DNA of 64,000 nucleotides, from NCBI GenBank assembly GCA_963663675.1, contig OY760498.1, positions 2,728,001 through 2,792,000 on the forward strand, read 5' to 3'. Below the pieces are notes generated by a model, which was not told the origin of the DNA, made no database searches, and saw nothing but the letters and a program-made list of their open reading frames with translations. A program made the translations under genes and the position numbers. The stretch is from CAINVV01 sp963663675 (GTDB taxonomy: Bacteria > Bacteroidota > Bacteroidia > Bacteroidales > Prolixibacteraceae). Below, piece by piece: positions 34,031 to 43,829 of this stretch; position 1 is the stretch's first letter, and every line of letters begins with the position of its first letter.

Positions 34031-34926
34031 CAGATATCAATTGAATAATTCTTCTTTAGATATTCCTTAATTTTCTCCTTGTCCGTGCCACATACGCGGT
34101 TTATTTCAAACACTTTCGCATCGACCAGTGTCCGGTACCAACAACCTTGCAAAAAATGCCATACAAAACCTTCCTTCCCATCTATGAATCCCATCTTAAA
34201 AAAGTACCTGTAAATAAAGTAGGCAAAAGAACGCCAAAATAAATGCTGCCTGGCATACCTTCGTTTTTTACTTTTTTTTGCAGCAACGTGACTGCAGAAT
34301 TTAAAGTTGTCAGTACTTCTTTCAAATAAACTTAATTCCATGTCCAGTAATACAATAGCCTCCCGGATGGCATACCCTCTGTGTTTGTTCGTCCACCAAA
34401 CCAAATTATTCAGATTGTGATCCGCAAACTCATTCTTAAACTCGATTGTTTCCCCTTCTGACAATTGGATGTGTTCGTCCATCCAGCGTTGTTCACAACG
34501 GCCTTTCCCATACTGAAATAACCTGAGTAATTTAACTGTACCTATGCCATGTTTAATAATTCGATTCATAAAAATCCGCCTGAGCGGAATTACTACACCT
34601 GTGATATTAGTATCTAATCCAGGTAGTTTATCCTTTAATTCCTGGACAAGTTCAGCCGTAAGATACTCATCTGAATCTAAACGTAAGACCCATTTTGTCT
34701 GGATAGGAAGATGATCCAATGCCCAGTTAAATTGTTTGGAGTGATTGTTTTCCCACTTATTTTGAAAAACCTGTATACCAAACCCGGAGGCAATCTCAAT
34801 GGTCTTGTCAGTAGAAAAACTATCAACCAGAAATATCTCTTTGACAAGGCCATAAACACTCCCGATACATCGTTGAATATGTATCTCTTCATTATAGCTT
34901 AAAATTACAACACTTATATCAAGCAT
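34030..34926 (-). CDS. Glycosyltransferase family 2 (WaaE/KdtX-like), 298 aa
   Basis: GT-A fold: LDISVVILSYNEEIHIQRCI, IFLVDSFSTDKTIEIA, KWVLRLDSDEYLTAELVQEL (DSDE as DxD), ERRWMDEHIQL-like segment CEQRWMDEHIQLSEGE and a C-terminal amphipathic tail with HFLQGCWYRTLVDAKVFEI. It is closely similar along its whole length to the product of 35782-36675; the two flank the ChbG/YdjC gene and arose by duplication. Similar enzymes add heptose or glucose to LPS core; the substrate here is unknown. Confidence 0.9.
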   Translation of the reverse strand: MLDISVVILSYNEEIHIQRCIGSVYGLVKEIFLVDSFSTDKTIEIASGFGIQVFQNKWENNHSKQFNWALDHLPIQTKWVLRLDSDEYLTAELVQELKDKLPGLDTNITGVVIPLRRIFMNRIIKHGIGTVKLLRLFQYGKGRCEQRWMDEHIQLSEGETIEFKNEFADHNLNNLVWWTNKHRGYAIREAIVLLDMELSLFERSTDNFKFCSHVAAKKSKKRRYARQHLFWRSFAYFIYRYFFKMGFIDGKEGFVWHFLQGCWYRTLVDAKVFEINRVCGTDKEKIKEYLKKNYSIDI

Positions 34927-34934
34927 ACGAGAAA

Positions 34935-35717
34935 TTACAAATTATGCCAGTTAATTATTTTGTGTTTGGCGGATTGGCGTATTGTCCTGGAAAAACTTAA
35001 AATATCATGATATTCATTCTTTCTCCAAAATTCATTTTCACCAGGATGTACTCCTATTTCAAGAATTTTATGATCATCCAAATCTTGAATCTTTTCTAAA
35101 ATTGGCTCCTGCCAATTTTGGTCCATTCGTGTGGCTGGCATATAAAAATGGTCCGTGGTTTTGAAATGACCTTTGATACGGATATCAAAAAGTCTATTGA
35201 GAATATTATGCGGTTTAGATGTTTCTTTTTGCAGATAAATATCCTGAACTTTCCTTGCTTTGTAAAGGCCAAAAGAATTAATAACTTCTTTAATTGCTCT
35301 TTGAAATACCGGGAATTTATGAATATGACCATGAGAATCGATGTGAGAGATATTGATTCCTGAATCTAATAAAAAACCTATCTGACATTTTGTCTCCTCT
35401 TGAATTTGCTTCTTTGAAATAAGCCCGATCAACGAATTTATCCGAATATGATTGGATGGTTTAAATACTTGATCGGAGGAGAGCAAACTTGAAATTTTTT
35501 CAATTTCTGCCATAGGGGCCAATCCATCTACATAGGTTAAATGAATGCCGAAACTATGCTCTTTGTTTGCCTTTGCAAAATCTATAGCATATTTTGTTGC
35601 AGGCATTTTAGCCATAATGGAAGCACTTGACAAGGCATATTTTTCAAAACAGTCAATAGTGCATCTCGTCGAATTCTCATCAAAACCAAAATCATCGGCA
35701 TGCAATATGATTTTCAT
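34935..35717 (-). CDS. ChbG/YdjC family carbohydrate deacetylase, 260 aa
   Basis: The metal-binding HADDFG motif lies at residues 6-11 with Asp and His ligands, GIHLTYVDG supplies another histidine, and HIDSHGHIHKFPV (about residues 125-137) completes the site. The family removes N-acetyl groups from small amino-sugar oligosaccharides. Cytoplasmic (no signal peptide). Its position between the two GT2 paralogs suggests it deacetylates a precursor or intermediate of the same polysaccharide. Confidence 0.85.
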   Translation of the reverse strand: MKIILHADDFGFDENSTRCTIDCFEKYALSSASIMAKMPATKYAIDFAKANKEHSFGIHLTYVDGLAPMAEIEKISSLLSSDQVFKPSNHIRINSLIGLISKKQIQEETKCQIGFLLDSGINISHIDSHGHIHKFPVFQRAIKEVINSFGLYKARKVQDIYLQKETSKPHNILNRLFDIRIKGHFKTTDHFYMPATRMDQNWQEPILEKIQDLDDHKILEIGVHPGENEFWRKNEYHDILSFSRTIRQSAKHKIINWHNL

Positions 35718-35781
35718 AACAGGCAGATTAGATTAATCCAAAACTACTGTTCAATTATACAATGACAAATTAATGTCTTGT

Positions 35782-36675
35782 TCAAAGTTGAATTGAATAG
35801 CTCTTTTCAATATAGTCTATTATTTTCTCCCGATCAGAACCACAGGCTCTCTTAATTTCAAGAATATTTACATCCACCAAAGTACGATACCACCAGCCTT
35901 GAAAAAAATGCCAGAGGAAACCTTCCTTGCCTTCCAAAAATCCTAATCTGAAAAAATAACGGTAGACAAAGTAGGCAAAAGAACGCCAGAAAATAGGTTG
36001 TTTGGCATATTGACGTTTCCTTTTGCGTTTAGAAGCTGCTTGTCTTCCCAAATTCAAGTCATCCGAATTACCACTTATGTTGTATTCCAAATCCAAAAGA
36101 TCAATAGCCTCCCGAATTGAATAGCCAGTGTGTTTTGCAATAAAATGATCCAGGTTATTCAGGTTATGATCAACCATATCATGTTTAAATTCAATGGAAA
36201 TACCTTCAAGCAATTGAATATGCTCATCCATCCATCTTTGTTCACAAATTGCTTTCTTATATTGGAATAGTCGTAATAGTTTAACAGGATAAGTCCCCCG
36301 TTTCATCCATCTATCCATAAAAATATGACGGCGCTTAAAAATAATTCCAGTTATATTGTCGGGTTGACTATCAATTGTTTGAGTTATTTCTTCAATAAGC
36401 TCAGGCATAAGATACTCATCAGCATCAAGTCGCAAAATCCATTTGGTACTGAATAGAAGATTCTGCAGACCCCAATTGAGCTGTTTGGCGTGGTTGTTTT
36501 CCCATCTGTGTTGAAACACCTTTGCCCCAAGGGTTGTTGCAATTTCAATTGTTTTATCATTTGAAAAGCTATCAATCAGGATGACTTCCTTTGCAAAAAT
36601 ATTGGCATTTTCAATGCAGCGTTGAATGTGCAATTCTTCGTTATACGTTAATATAACTACTGTTATATCCAGCAT
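35782..36675 (-). CDS. Glycosyltransferase family 2 (WaaE/KdtX-like), paralog, 297 aa
   Basis: Same architecture as the 34030-34926 product: LDITVVILTYNEELHIQRCI, VILIDSFSNDKTIEIA, KWILRLDADEYLMPELIEEI (DADE), CEQRWMDEHIQLLEGI and HFFQGWWYRTLVDVNILEIK. The paralogs differ mostly in residues ~100-130 and ~205-230, where acceptor specificity would be expected. Probably adds a related residue to the same glycan. Confidence 0.9.
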   Translation of the reverse strand: MLDITVVILTYNEELHIQRCIENANIFAKEVILIDSFSNDKTIEIATTLGAKVFQHRWENNHAKQLNWGLQNLLFSTKWILRLDADEYLMPELIEEITQTIDSQPDNITGIIFKRRHIFMDRWMKRGTYPVKLLRLFQYKKAICEQRWMDEHIQLLEGISIEFKHDMVDHNLNNLDHFIAKHTGYSIREAIDLLDLEYNISGNSDDLNLGRQAASKRKRKRQYAKQPIFWRSFAYFVYRYFFRLGFLEGKEGFLWHFFQGWWYRTLVDVNILEIKRACGSDREKIIDYIEKSYSIQL

Positions 36676-36697
36676 AAAATAAGATTAATAATTATTT

Positions 36698-37255
36698 TCA
36701 ATCATTCACCTGGCGTTTCTTGATAAATTTGGCCGGATTCCCTCCTACTACTGTCCAGGGTTCGACATCTTTGTAAATAGAGGCTGTTGCTCCAATCACA
36801 GCTCCCTGGCCAATGGTTACGCCCATCCCGATATAAGAAGATGCCCCTATCCAAGATTGGTCTCCAATAATTATCGGAGCGGTAATCATTGGATTGTTTC
36901 GTTTTGTAATATCGTGTGAAGCAGTGCATAGATAAGCTTTTTGTGAAACTGTGGCATGCGCACCAATTTTTATCCGATCAACATTGTAACAATCAACTTC
37001 AGGTGAAATGCAGGAGTATTCATCCATTTCGAGATTCCATGGCAAATAAATCCTGGCACTTGAGTAGACAACAGCCGTTGGATGAATCCTCGCACCAAAT
37101 AAACGCAGAAGGAAAAGTTTCCATCCGTTTCCCAAACTGCGTGGCAGTGGCCGGGCAAATAGTAACCAAATTATTGTCCAGACAAACCGGACTATCTGAT
37201 TTTTTAGGCTTAAAGCGTTTTTATAGGATGCGAGATCAACTTTAAGATTTTCCAT
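36698..37255 (-). CDS. wcaF: WcaF-type hexapeptide acetyltransferase, 185 aa
   Basis: Left-handed beta-helix O-acetyltransferase of colanic-acid type: hydrophobic WTIIWLLFARPLPRSLGNGW near the N terminus, RLFGARIHPTAVVYSSARIY, then hexapeptide repeats IIIGDQSWIGASSYIGMGVT and IGQGAVIGATASIYKDVEP, and the typical ending VVGGNPAKFIKKR. Uses acetyl-CoA to acetylate a sugar of the exopolysaccharide. It starts 3 bp after the stop of the GT4 gene, so they are cotranscribed. Confidence 0.88.
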   Translation of the reverse strand: MENLKVDLASYKNALSLKNQIVRFVWTIIWLLFARPLPRSLGNGWKLFLLRLFGARIHPTAVVYSSARIYLPWNLEMDEYSCISPEVDCYNVDRIKIGAHATVSQKAYLCTASHDITKRNNPMITAPIIIGDQSWIGASSYIGMGVTIGQGAVIGATASIYKDVEPWTVVGGNPAKFIKKRQVND

Positions 37256-37258
37256 GAT

Positions 37259-38395
37259 TTACAAATAAACAAATTCCGGTTTTATTCCGCCTTTTAATAT
37301 CCAATTGTACAATTGGATCATCTTTTGGGAAACTGATTCTACCGAATAATTTTCCTGAACCAGTTTATATCCGTTCTGTCCCATTAATTTTCTTTCAGAT
37401 TCGGTTAATTGCATAGCATTTAACAGTGAATGAACCAAAGGCTCAACACCCGTTTCAATCCACCAACCCGCATGGTGAATGTCAAGTTCCTCCCAGGGGG
37501 TTCCTTTGGTCGCAATTACTGGAATCCCTTTCAACAACGCTTCTGGTACCACCATCCCAAAATTTTCTGATTTACTGGGAAGTACCAGGTAACTAAGCTT
37601 GCTAAGCTCATCCTCTTTTGCTTCACCGGATAAAAATCCCTTAAAACTGATGTTATCAACATTTAACTTTATAGCCAATTGTTTCAATGACCTGGTGTAA
37701 TGTACAGCTCCATCTCCTATGAGTACCAACTCCCAATCAGGATAGGCTTTTGAAACCTCAGCCCAGGCCTTTATCAGGTTCTCAAGATTTTTGATGGGAG
37801 CAAAACGGCCGATAAAGCCCACCTTTTTTGAAAGTTCTGTACTGGTATTATGGAATGTTGTTCCTGCTATCTCGATAGGATTAGGTATAACAGCTACAGG
37901 CACTTTAATGCCAAGGTTGCGTACGATAGAAAGTTCCTGCTGGCAGGTGGCATGCAACACCTTTGCCAAATCAATATCTGTTTGTTGATATAACAATAAG
38001 GATAATTTTTTAATCCATTTTGACTTCTTTAATCCTTCAGGGTAAAGCATTCCATGAAGAGTAAGAACAAAAGGTTTATTGGTTTTGCCTGCATAAATGG
38101 CTGAAGCATGAGTAGTGTATTGCCACAATCCATTTCCATGGATTATATCTGCATCATAAAACGTTTCCAGTCTTTTACGGAATTGCTTTGAATAACCAAA
38201 TCGTCTAAAATGTGGTGCAGGTACGGTTTGAATAAAACTGTCTTTAGCAATCAAAATTTCTCCTTTTGAATCAGCATAAGTCAGCAGGCTGATATCAATA
38301 TTATGTTGGGCAATCCCTCTTATAAGATGGTAGGTACAGGTTGTCGGCCCGCCTGAACTGAGACTCATACTTGAGATTGTTTGTAGAACTTTCAT
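37259..38395 (-). CDS. Glycosyltransferase family 4, 378 aa
   Basis: GT-B: KVLQTISSMSLSSGGPTTCT (acceptor-side glycine loop), HGNGLWQYTTHAS, VLHATCQQELS, KKVGFIGRFAPIKNLENLIK and, in the donor site, PSKSENFGMVVPEALLKGIP with the E-x7-E glutamates. Its ATG overlaps the TGA of the deacetylase gene (ATGA). WcaI- or WcaL-like role in repeat-unit assembly is inferred. Confidence 0.9.
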   Translation of the reverse strand: MKVLQTISSMSLSSGGPTTCTYHLIRGIAQHNIDISLLTYADSKGEILIAKDSFIQTVPAPHFRRFGYSKQFRKRLETFYDADIIHGNGLWQYTTHASAIYAGKTNKPFVLTLHGMLYPEGLKKSKWIKKLSLLLYQQTDIDLAKVLHATCQQELSIVRNLGIKVPVAVIPNPIEIAGTTFHNTSTELSKKVGFIGRFAPIKNLENLIKAWAEVSKAYPDWELVLIGDGAVHYTRSLKQLAIKLNVDNISFKGFLSGEAKEDELSKLSYLVLPSKSENFGMVVPEALLKGIPVIATKGTPWEELDIHHAGWWIETGVEPLVHSLLNAMQLTESERKLMGQNGYKLVQENYSVESVSQKMIQLYNWILKGGIKPEFVYL

Positions 38396-39123
38396 CGCGT
38401 AATGTCGTTTTTTATAAAGTGAGATCTCCTGTACCAGGGTCGTAACACCGACATTCCACCATAAAGCGTAGCTTTAAATTCTGTTACAGTTAAAAATTGA
38501 ACCAGGTTGCGGTAGACTATAGCGTTGGTATTCTTATCGGAATAATTGCCCGGCAAAGAACTGAATAACTTAATGTATCCGGCAGATTTAGAAGCCTCTA
38601 TAACTCGTTTGGAAAAATACCCGATTGGAAAACATAGTTCTTTGACCGGGGTATTTAATATTGTTTCAAGATATGATTTGGAAAATTCCAATTCCTGTTT
38701 CAGTTTATCATCTGACAAATTGGTAAGATTTTGGTGACTTACAGTATGCGACTGGAACCTAAATCCAATTTTTTGTAATTCCAGTATCTCCAACACATTC
38801 AAATAATTATCCTGACCAATAAGCTGGATCGCCAGAAACACAGTAGGCTTAATATCATTATCTGTAAAAAAAACACGATGATCGTATATTCCTTTAAATC
38901 CATCATCGAAACAGATTTGTACCTGGTTTGAAGTCCGGGTTATTTCACTGACAATTTCAAATCCCTCCTTTTGTATCGTTGCGATATGTTTCATGAACAG
39001 GGTAATAGGAGTGGCCATCAAAGTATAGTTGGTGCTCCCGGAGATATCATGATAGAAAATTACCTTACTTTTTCTGTTGTAATTAATGATTGAGGCAAAT
39101 TTCAATATCAAGGTTTTTATCAT
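38392..39123 (-). CDS. Polysaccharide deacetylase (NodB homology) family, 243 aa
   Basis: NodB-type fold: VIFYHDISGST (strand 1 His-Asp), QVQICFDDGFKGIYDHRVFF with the catalytic/metal DD pair, FQSHTVSHQNLTNLSDD with the HxxxH metal histidines, and ELCFPIGYFSKRVIEASK. Cytoplasmic (no signal peptide), so it would act on a lipid-linked or nucleotide-linked precursor rather than finished polymer. ATGA overlaps on both sides couple it to the flanking GT4 genes. Confidence 0.85.
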   Translation of the reverse strand: MIKTLILKFASIINYNRKSKVIFYHDISGSTNYTLMATPITLFMKHIATIQKEGFEIVSEITRTSNQVQICFDDGFKGIYDHRVFFTDNDIKPTVFLAIQLIGQDNYLNVLEILELQKIGFRFQSHTVSHQNLTNLSDDKLKQELEFSKSYLETILNTPVKELCFPIGYFSKRVIEASKSAGYIKLFSSLPGNYSDKNTNAIVYRNLVQFLTVTEFKATLYGGMSVLRPWYRRSHFIKNDITR

Positions 39124-40184
39124 TTGTTATGTCTGTTAAATATCTCATTTGTCGCTGTCTCGAAACACTGACGATAAAAACTGAAGTTCCAATGGTCATG
39201 CATCAGATTGCGGGCGTTTTTTGAGTAGGCAGCATAAAGTTCTGAATTACCGTAAAGATTCTGCATAGCGCGGGCAAGATCGCCTTTTATCAATGGATCA
39301 AAAATAATTCCTGTATCTTTTCCGTCCACCAAATCATACCTTGAGCCCACGAATTTACTTAACAACACAGGCATCCCGGCCGAGAGCGCTTCATTTACTA
39401 CCAAACCCCACATTTCAGGTATTGATGATAAAACCAAGCAATGAGAAGTCCTAAATATCTCTTCTAATTCATTATCAAAAAGCTTACCGGTAAAAATAAT
39501 GTTGAGTTTGTCTTTATATTTGGTATTTAATTCATGAAACAATGGACCATCACCAACCAGTTTTAGAATTATATCATCATCATTTTCAAAAACAGACAGA
39601 AATTCATCAATGATTATAGGTATGTTTTTGAATCCCACGAATCTGCCAACATAAATAATAACAAACGGGTTGGAAATTGCTTTGTTCTCACTAAAGTTAT
39701 AGTTAATAGAAATCCATGGCATCAGATATACACGATCTTTGGTCATTCCATTCTTGGTGAAAAAATCGCGATGCAATACACTTCCGGCACCAAACCCATA
39801 TACAAATGGGAATCGAAAGAATATTCCTTTCAATATTTTGCCCAGGTATTGCCTGAACTCTACTGATTTCTGATAAATGGTATCTGATTCAATGGCAATT
39901 GGCTTCCATTTAAAAAGTAAGATATTAAGTAAAAAAGAAATGACAAACCAGTCGAACAGGTATCCATTGGAAATGATCAGGTCTGATTTTCTCCAGTTTT
40001 TGTAATAAAGTTGCCAGCGCCTGATGAAATTCATTTCACTTAGAAACTGGAAATCGAAATTTTTATTGTTGTGTTGTGTATTTCGCAGGTCGTAATAGTA
40101 TTCAACATCCAATTTTTTATAAACCTCCTCCGTTAACGCCACTGTATACTTTGCAGGTTCATTTAAATAAGCTATAATTTTCAT
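39120..40184 (-). CDS. Glycosyltransferase family 4, 354 aa
   Basis: GT-B transferase with a divergent N-terminal domain (KIIAYLNEPAKYTVALTEEV, SDLIISNGYLFDWFVISFLL). The donor domain holds PFVIIYVGRFVGFKNIPIII and SSIPEMWGLVVNEALSAGMP, with the E-x7-E pair. It lies 40 bp after the O-antigen-ligase/polymerase gene and overlaps the deacetylase gene. Confidence 0.87.
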   Translation of the reverse strand: MKIIAYLNEPAKYTVALTEEVYKKLDVEYYYDLRNTQHNNKNFDFQFLSEMNFIRRWQLYYKNWRKSDLIISNGYLFDWFVISFLLNILLFKWKPIAIESDTIYQKSVEFRQYLGKILKGIFFRFPFVYGFGAGSVLHRDFFTKNGMTKDRVYLMPWISINYNFSENKAISNPFVIIYVGRFVGFKNIPIIIDEFLSVFENDDDIILKLVGDGPLFHELNTKYKDKLNIIFTGKLFDNELEEIFRTSHCLVLSSIPEMWGLVVNEALSAGMPVLLSKFVGSRYDLVDGKDTGIIFDPLIKGDLARAMQNLYGNSELYAAYSKNARNLMHDHWNFSFYRQCFETATNEIFNRHNK

Positions 40185-40224
40185 TGTTATATTACGATTC
40201 TTTAGTTTGAAAAATCCTTTGGGA

Positions 40225-41403
40225 CTAGATAATCTGTAATCCTGTGCTTTCGTTTATATCTGCATTGTTCTGAATATCAATTACCCCAATGAGAAGCCAT
40301 GAGTAAAAGAAAAGAAAAGCACCTGCCGCAAAAATATACCCTTCCGCAGACCAGTGTACAATGAAGAATCCAAGCATGGCAAATAAAACGGAATTTTCAA
40401 TTATTCTCTTCTTCGTTTTCCAAAGCTTCATGAAAAGTGAAATGATCAATACAAAAAATGGGATTCCTCCAATAAGGCCCACCATTGAAAATATTGCAAG
40501 CCATGAGGACCCAGGTTCAATCACACCAGTGTTTTTATTGATCAAACCCTTTTGCATGGAGGCAAAACCTATACCAAAGATTGGACTTGACTTGAATTCT
40601 TCTATCCGATAGTTCCATTGATCCTTCCTGCTACTTATCAGGCTCCCGCTCATTTCTGAGGATTGATTTTTCATTTGAATCCGTTCTGTATAACCATACC
40701 AAATTGATGAAGTAGCAAAAAGCAGGATCATAAACAGGATCAAAACACCAAAAAATTTTCCTATGGTATCACGATAATACTGGTACAGAAACAACATTAA
40801 ACTAAATCCTGCCCCCATTACTGCAACACGTGAACTGGCTAATAACAGTGCAATGAAAGCGAATACAAAGGATACGATAAAAAAATAACTGGCGATTTTG
40901 TCTTTTCGGTTCTTGATAAAGCCATAAATTGAGATCAACAGGACTATGGCAGCAATCGGGCCAAGCATCATCGAGTGAACTGTAATTCCCTGAAAAATAT
41001 CAGCTGGACCCATGCCCGGATAAACGCCTGAAAATTTTCCTATAATTGAAATAAATACAATTGCTATCAATGCTTTATTAATATATCGAAAAATGTATTG
41101 TCGTATTCGGGACAATCCGGTCGTAGTAATCATCGGACTAATAAGCAACAAAGCAATTCCAAATGTTAACAATCGCTGTGGACTTTTATAAAAATCAGGT
41201 ATTTTATTAAACAATATGCTTAAAAATGCTGCGAAAAATATGAATAAAAGATATCCGTTAATTTTTAAAATTCTTGATGATAATCCAACTATCCCGGCAA
41301 AAGCAATCGATCCGAAATAGATTACCTGCGGTGTACCTGGAGTTATGGAAATCATATTGTTTATCACTGCAACAGTGACAAAAAGGGCTACAAATTTAAG
41401 CAT
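40225..41403 (-). CDS. O-antigen polymerase/ligase-like membrane protein (Wzy/WaaL type), 392 aa
   Basis: About ten membrane helices, with the O-antigen ligase family pattern: ALLLASSRVAVMGAGFSLML in a central helix, then a large loop with RIQMKNQSSEMSGSLISSRK and SSPIFGIGFASMQKG, where the catalytic arginines and histidine of Wzy_C domains lie, and late helices IIENSVLFAMLGFFIVHWSA. As the only such protein in the locus it is the likely repeat-unit polymerase. Low sequence conservation is normal for this family. Confidence 0.8.
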   Translation of the reverse strand: MLKFVALFVTVAVINNMISITPGTPQVIYFGSIAFAGIVGLSSRILKINGYLLFIFFAAFLSILFNKIPDFYKSPQRLLTFGIALLLISPMITTTGLSRIRQYIFRYINKALIAIVFISIIGKFSGVYPGMGPADIFQGITVHSMMLGPIAAIVLLISIYGFIKNRKDKIASYFFIVSFVFAFIALLLASSRVAVMGAGFSLMLFLYQYYRDTIGKFFGVLILFMILLFATSSIWYGYTERIQMKNQSSEMSGSLISSRKDQWNYRIEEFKSSPIFGIGFASMQKGLINKNTGVIEPGSSWLAIFSMVGLIGGIPFFVLIISLFMKLWKTKKRIIENSVLFAMLGFFIVHWSAEGYIFAAGAFLFFYSWLLIGVIDIQNNADINESTGLQII

Positions 41404-41413
41404 AAGAAAACTA

Positions 41414-42583
41414 TTAATTTTCAGGTTCAGGCAATGATCCTGCAGTGATTTGAAAATCGTGAATCAGACTTGTAATTTCCGGATTGATATTTAATTTCTG
41501 GAAGTATCTGTTAGTGACATAATCTGTAATCATTTTTGCCAGTTGACTTGAATCGCCCTTTCTTATCAACCATTTTGGTTTATCCTCTTCCGGAATAAGC
41601 TCACTTATGCCCTGACCTTCAACAGCCATGAAAGGTACACCACAGGCATAAGACTCAGTATAAACACATCCGAACGCTTCATACCATGAAGGCAGCACAA
41701 ACAGATCAAGGGTGCTGTAAAACCTGCAAAGTTCCTGATGAGGAACTTCTGAACGAAATTCAATATTTTCTGAAAGTTGATGGGTGACTACAAAATTCTT
41801 GCACATTTGAAGCTGAGCACCACTGCCGATAAAAATAATATGCAGATTTTTCATCCCTTCGGTTATCAATCTTTGGGCAGCCTTTATAAGTGTCAACTGA
41901 TCTTTTAATTCCCAGAAATTACCGATACAACCTATGGTAAAAAAATTGTGATCCCTCAACCCTGATATAGGATGGAATTTTGCAGTATCAACCCCGTTAT
42001 AAAGTACGTAACTATCTTTGATATTAATTTGCGGATAACATTTTAAGTATTCAAGTGTTTTGGCACTAACACCAACATGAAGGTCAATTTGGTTGCAAAC
42101 ACGAATACCATAATTTTGGACCCATTTCCGATGCCACCGGTATTTATGCAATCTGCCATTGGCTAGGCTCAGAACATCGAAACCATGGTGTTGAAGAAGT
42201 GTTTTTATTCCCCTATGTCGTTTCTTTAATGCATTTGCCAAAAATCCTGTTCCAGTTACATGGGCATGTACCACTTTTATATCTTTTGGTGACAGTCCGA
42301 TTGATTTCAGCTTCCGCATCATTGACCATATTGTAAACCAATCAAAAAGACCAGGCAAGATATTTGAAGGCAAATCATATGAATTGAAACAGTGAACTTT
42401 AACTCCATCAAATTCGTAGTCTTTACCTCTTGAGTACCATTGCTTTGGTTTAAAAACAACCACCTCGTACTTCCCTGTCTGTTGAATAGCACTTACCTGG
42501 TCGAAAATAAATGGACCACGAAAAGAGTCCGCTGAAGGGAAAAAGGGGGTGATTACCAGGTAAGTCTGTTTCTTAATATTCAC
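41414..42583 (-). CDS. Glycosyltransferase family 4, 389 aa
   Basis: GT-B: TYLVITPFFPSADSFRGPFI, VVHAHVTGTGFLANALKKR, HLHVGVSAKTLEYL-like segment DLHVGVSAKTLEYLKCYP, FFTIGCIGNFWELKDQLTLI and the donor motif PSWYEAFGCVYTESYACGVP (E-x7-E). The start codon is GTG at 42583; the nearest ATG (42600) is out of frame. It follows the polymerase gene by 10 bp in reverse reading order. Confidence 0.88.
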   Translation of the reverse strand: MNIKKQTYLVITPFFPSADSFRGPFIFDQVSAIQQTGKYEVVVFKPKQWYSRGKDYEFDGVKVHCFNSYDLPSNILPGLFDWFTIWSMMRKLKSIGLSPKDIKVVHAHVTGTGFLANALKKRHRGIKTLLQHHGFDVLSLANGRLHKYRWHRKWVQNYGIRVCNQIDLHVGVSAKTLEYLKCYPQINIKDSYVLYNGVDTAKFHPISGLRDHNFFTIGCIGNFWELKDQLTLIKAAQRLITEGMKNLHIIFIGSGAQLQMCKNFVVTHQLSENIEFRSEVPHQELCRFYSTLDLFVLPSWYEAFGCVYTESYACGVPFMAVEGQGISELIPEEDKPKWLIRKGDSSQLAKMITDYVTNRYFQKLNINPEITSLIHDFQITAGSLPEPEN

Positions 42584-42625
42584 GATACGGTTTGATACAT
42601 GATCAATTGAGTTAATAGCTTTGGG

Positions 42626-43531
42626 CTACCTTCTAGTATAATAACCTAAACAATATTTTATGAACGTCTTCAAATTTGAAACAGGTGATTTAAAAAAAAG
42701 CCTGAATGAGTCGCTAAATTCTCTATATTGAAGTGACATCTGAAATAATCTCTGAAAATTAGCTCCTTTTACGGCCTGAATATATTGTTCTCTATTAAAT
42801 TTTATCAAATAGAATTTCCTTATGTCAAAAGCACTATATGCAAAAACTGATGCCTTTTCATAGGATTTTGAATGAGAAACCGATTCAGAAAGCACCCTGT
42901 AATGGGCAGTTGTTTCATTAATGAAACCAATCTTTGAATTAAAAACGAACCACAACCATATCGGCAGATCACCCATTAACCATTGTTTATTTTCCGGTTG
43001 AATTTTCATTAAATAATCCTGAAGAAGCGAATTCGTGAAACAGGTAGTTAAAGTTGGTATCGGATTTGCAAATAAAAGGTCATAAAATGAATCAACTTTT
43101 CCTCCGGTTATTTTTGTATTACTTGAATTGCCCTCTATTTCTTTAGCTTGAGTAAAGACCAAACCATATTCCGGATTAGATTCCAGGAAATCCACCTGCT
43201 TCTGCAACTTGTATTGATCTGTCCAGTAATCGTCACCATCGCATAGGGCAATATACTTTCCCTTTGCAACCGGAAAAACAAAATTGGGCCAAATTTTGAC
43301 TCCCTGAGAATATTGATTTCGGGTTTGAAGAATAGGAACTATTAGGTCTGGATAAGCTTTCACATATTCCATAATGACTTCAGCAGTATGATCTGTCGAA
43401 GCGTCATCATGTATAATTATTTCAACCGGGAAAGTAGTTTTTTGCATCAAGAATCCCTCTAAAGCTTCTCGAATATAGCTTTCGTGGTTAAAGCTGGTAC
43501 AACAAATACTTACCAGGGGCATTTCTTTCAT
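42626..43531 (-). CDS. Glycosyltransferase family 2, 301 aa
   Basis: GT-A: PLVSICCTSFNHESYIREAL, IIIHDDASTDHTAEVI, and CDGDDYWTDQYKLQKQVDFL with the DGDD metal motif. The family (often annotated as GT2 with GDDYW) usually adds a hexose or rhamnose. The C-terminal ~60 residues are basic and aromatic. The 298 bp upstream (43532-43829) carry no gene and no recognisable promoter beyond AT-rich patches. Confidence 0.9.
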   Translation of the reverse strand: MKEMPLVSICCTSFNHESYIREALEGFLMQKTTFPVEIIIHDDASTDHTAEVIMEYVKAYPDLIVPILQTRNQYSQGVKIWPNFVFPVAKGKYIALCDGDDYWTDQYKLQKQVDFLESNPEYGLVFTQAKEIEGNSSNTKITGGKVDSFYDLLFANPIPTLTTCFTNSLLQDYLMKIQPENKQWLMGDLPIWLWFVFNSKIGFINETTAHYRVLSESVSHSKSYEKASVFAYSAFDIRKFYLIKFNREQYIQAVKGANFQRLFQMSLQYREFSDSFRLFFKSPVSNLKTFIKYCLGYYTRR

Positions 43532-43829
43532 GTTTCTCTGTTTTATTATTCTTTCTGACTCACCAGCAATTGCCCAGTAAGTTAATTAGCAATGATAGGA
43601 TACCAGCTTCGGTAGTTGATTTTCCCAGAACAGGACTTCTTTATCGGTAAACCATCATCATGGAAAGTTCCATTTTTCAATGACTGACTACTGCCTCCAG
43701 AATTTGGACCTCATTTCCCCGGTAAAACTGAATGATTATAAACTGAAACAGCCCGGTTGTTGGCAATTGACCGGATTATGCCAGATCAAAACAAGTCCCG
43801 GCTTTATGCCAATTCATTCGATTCTATTA

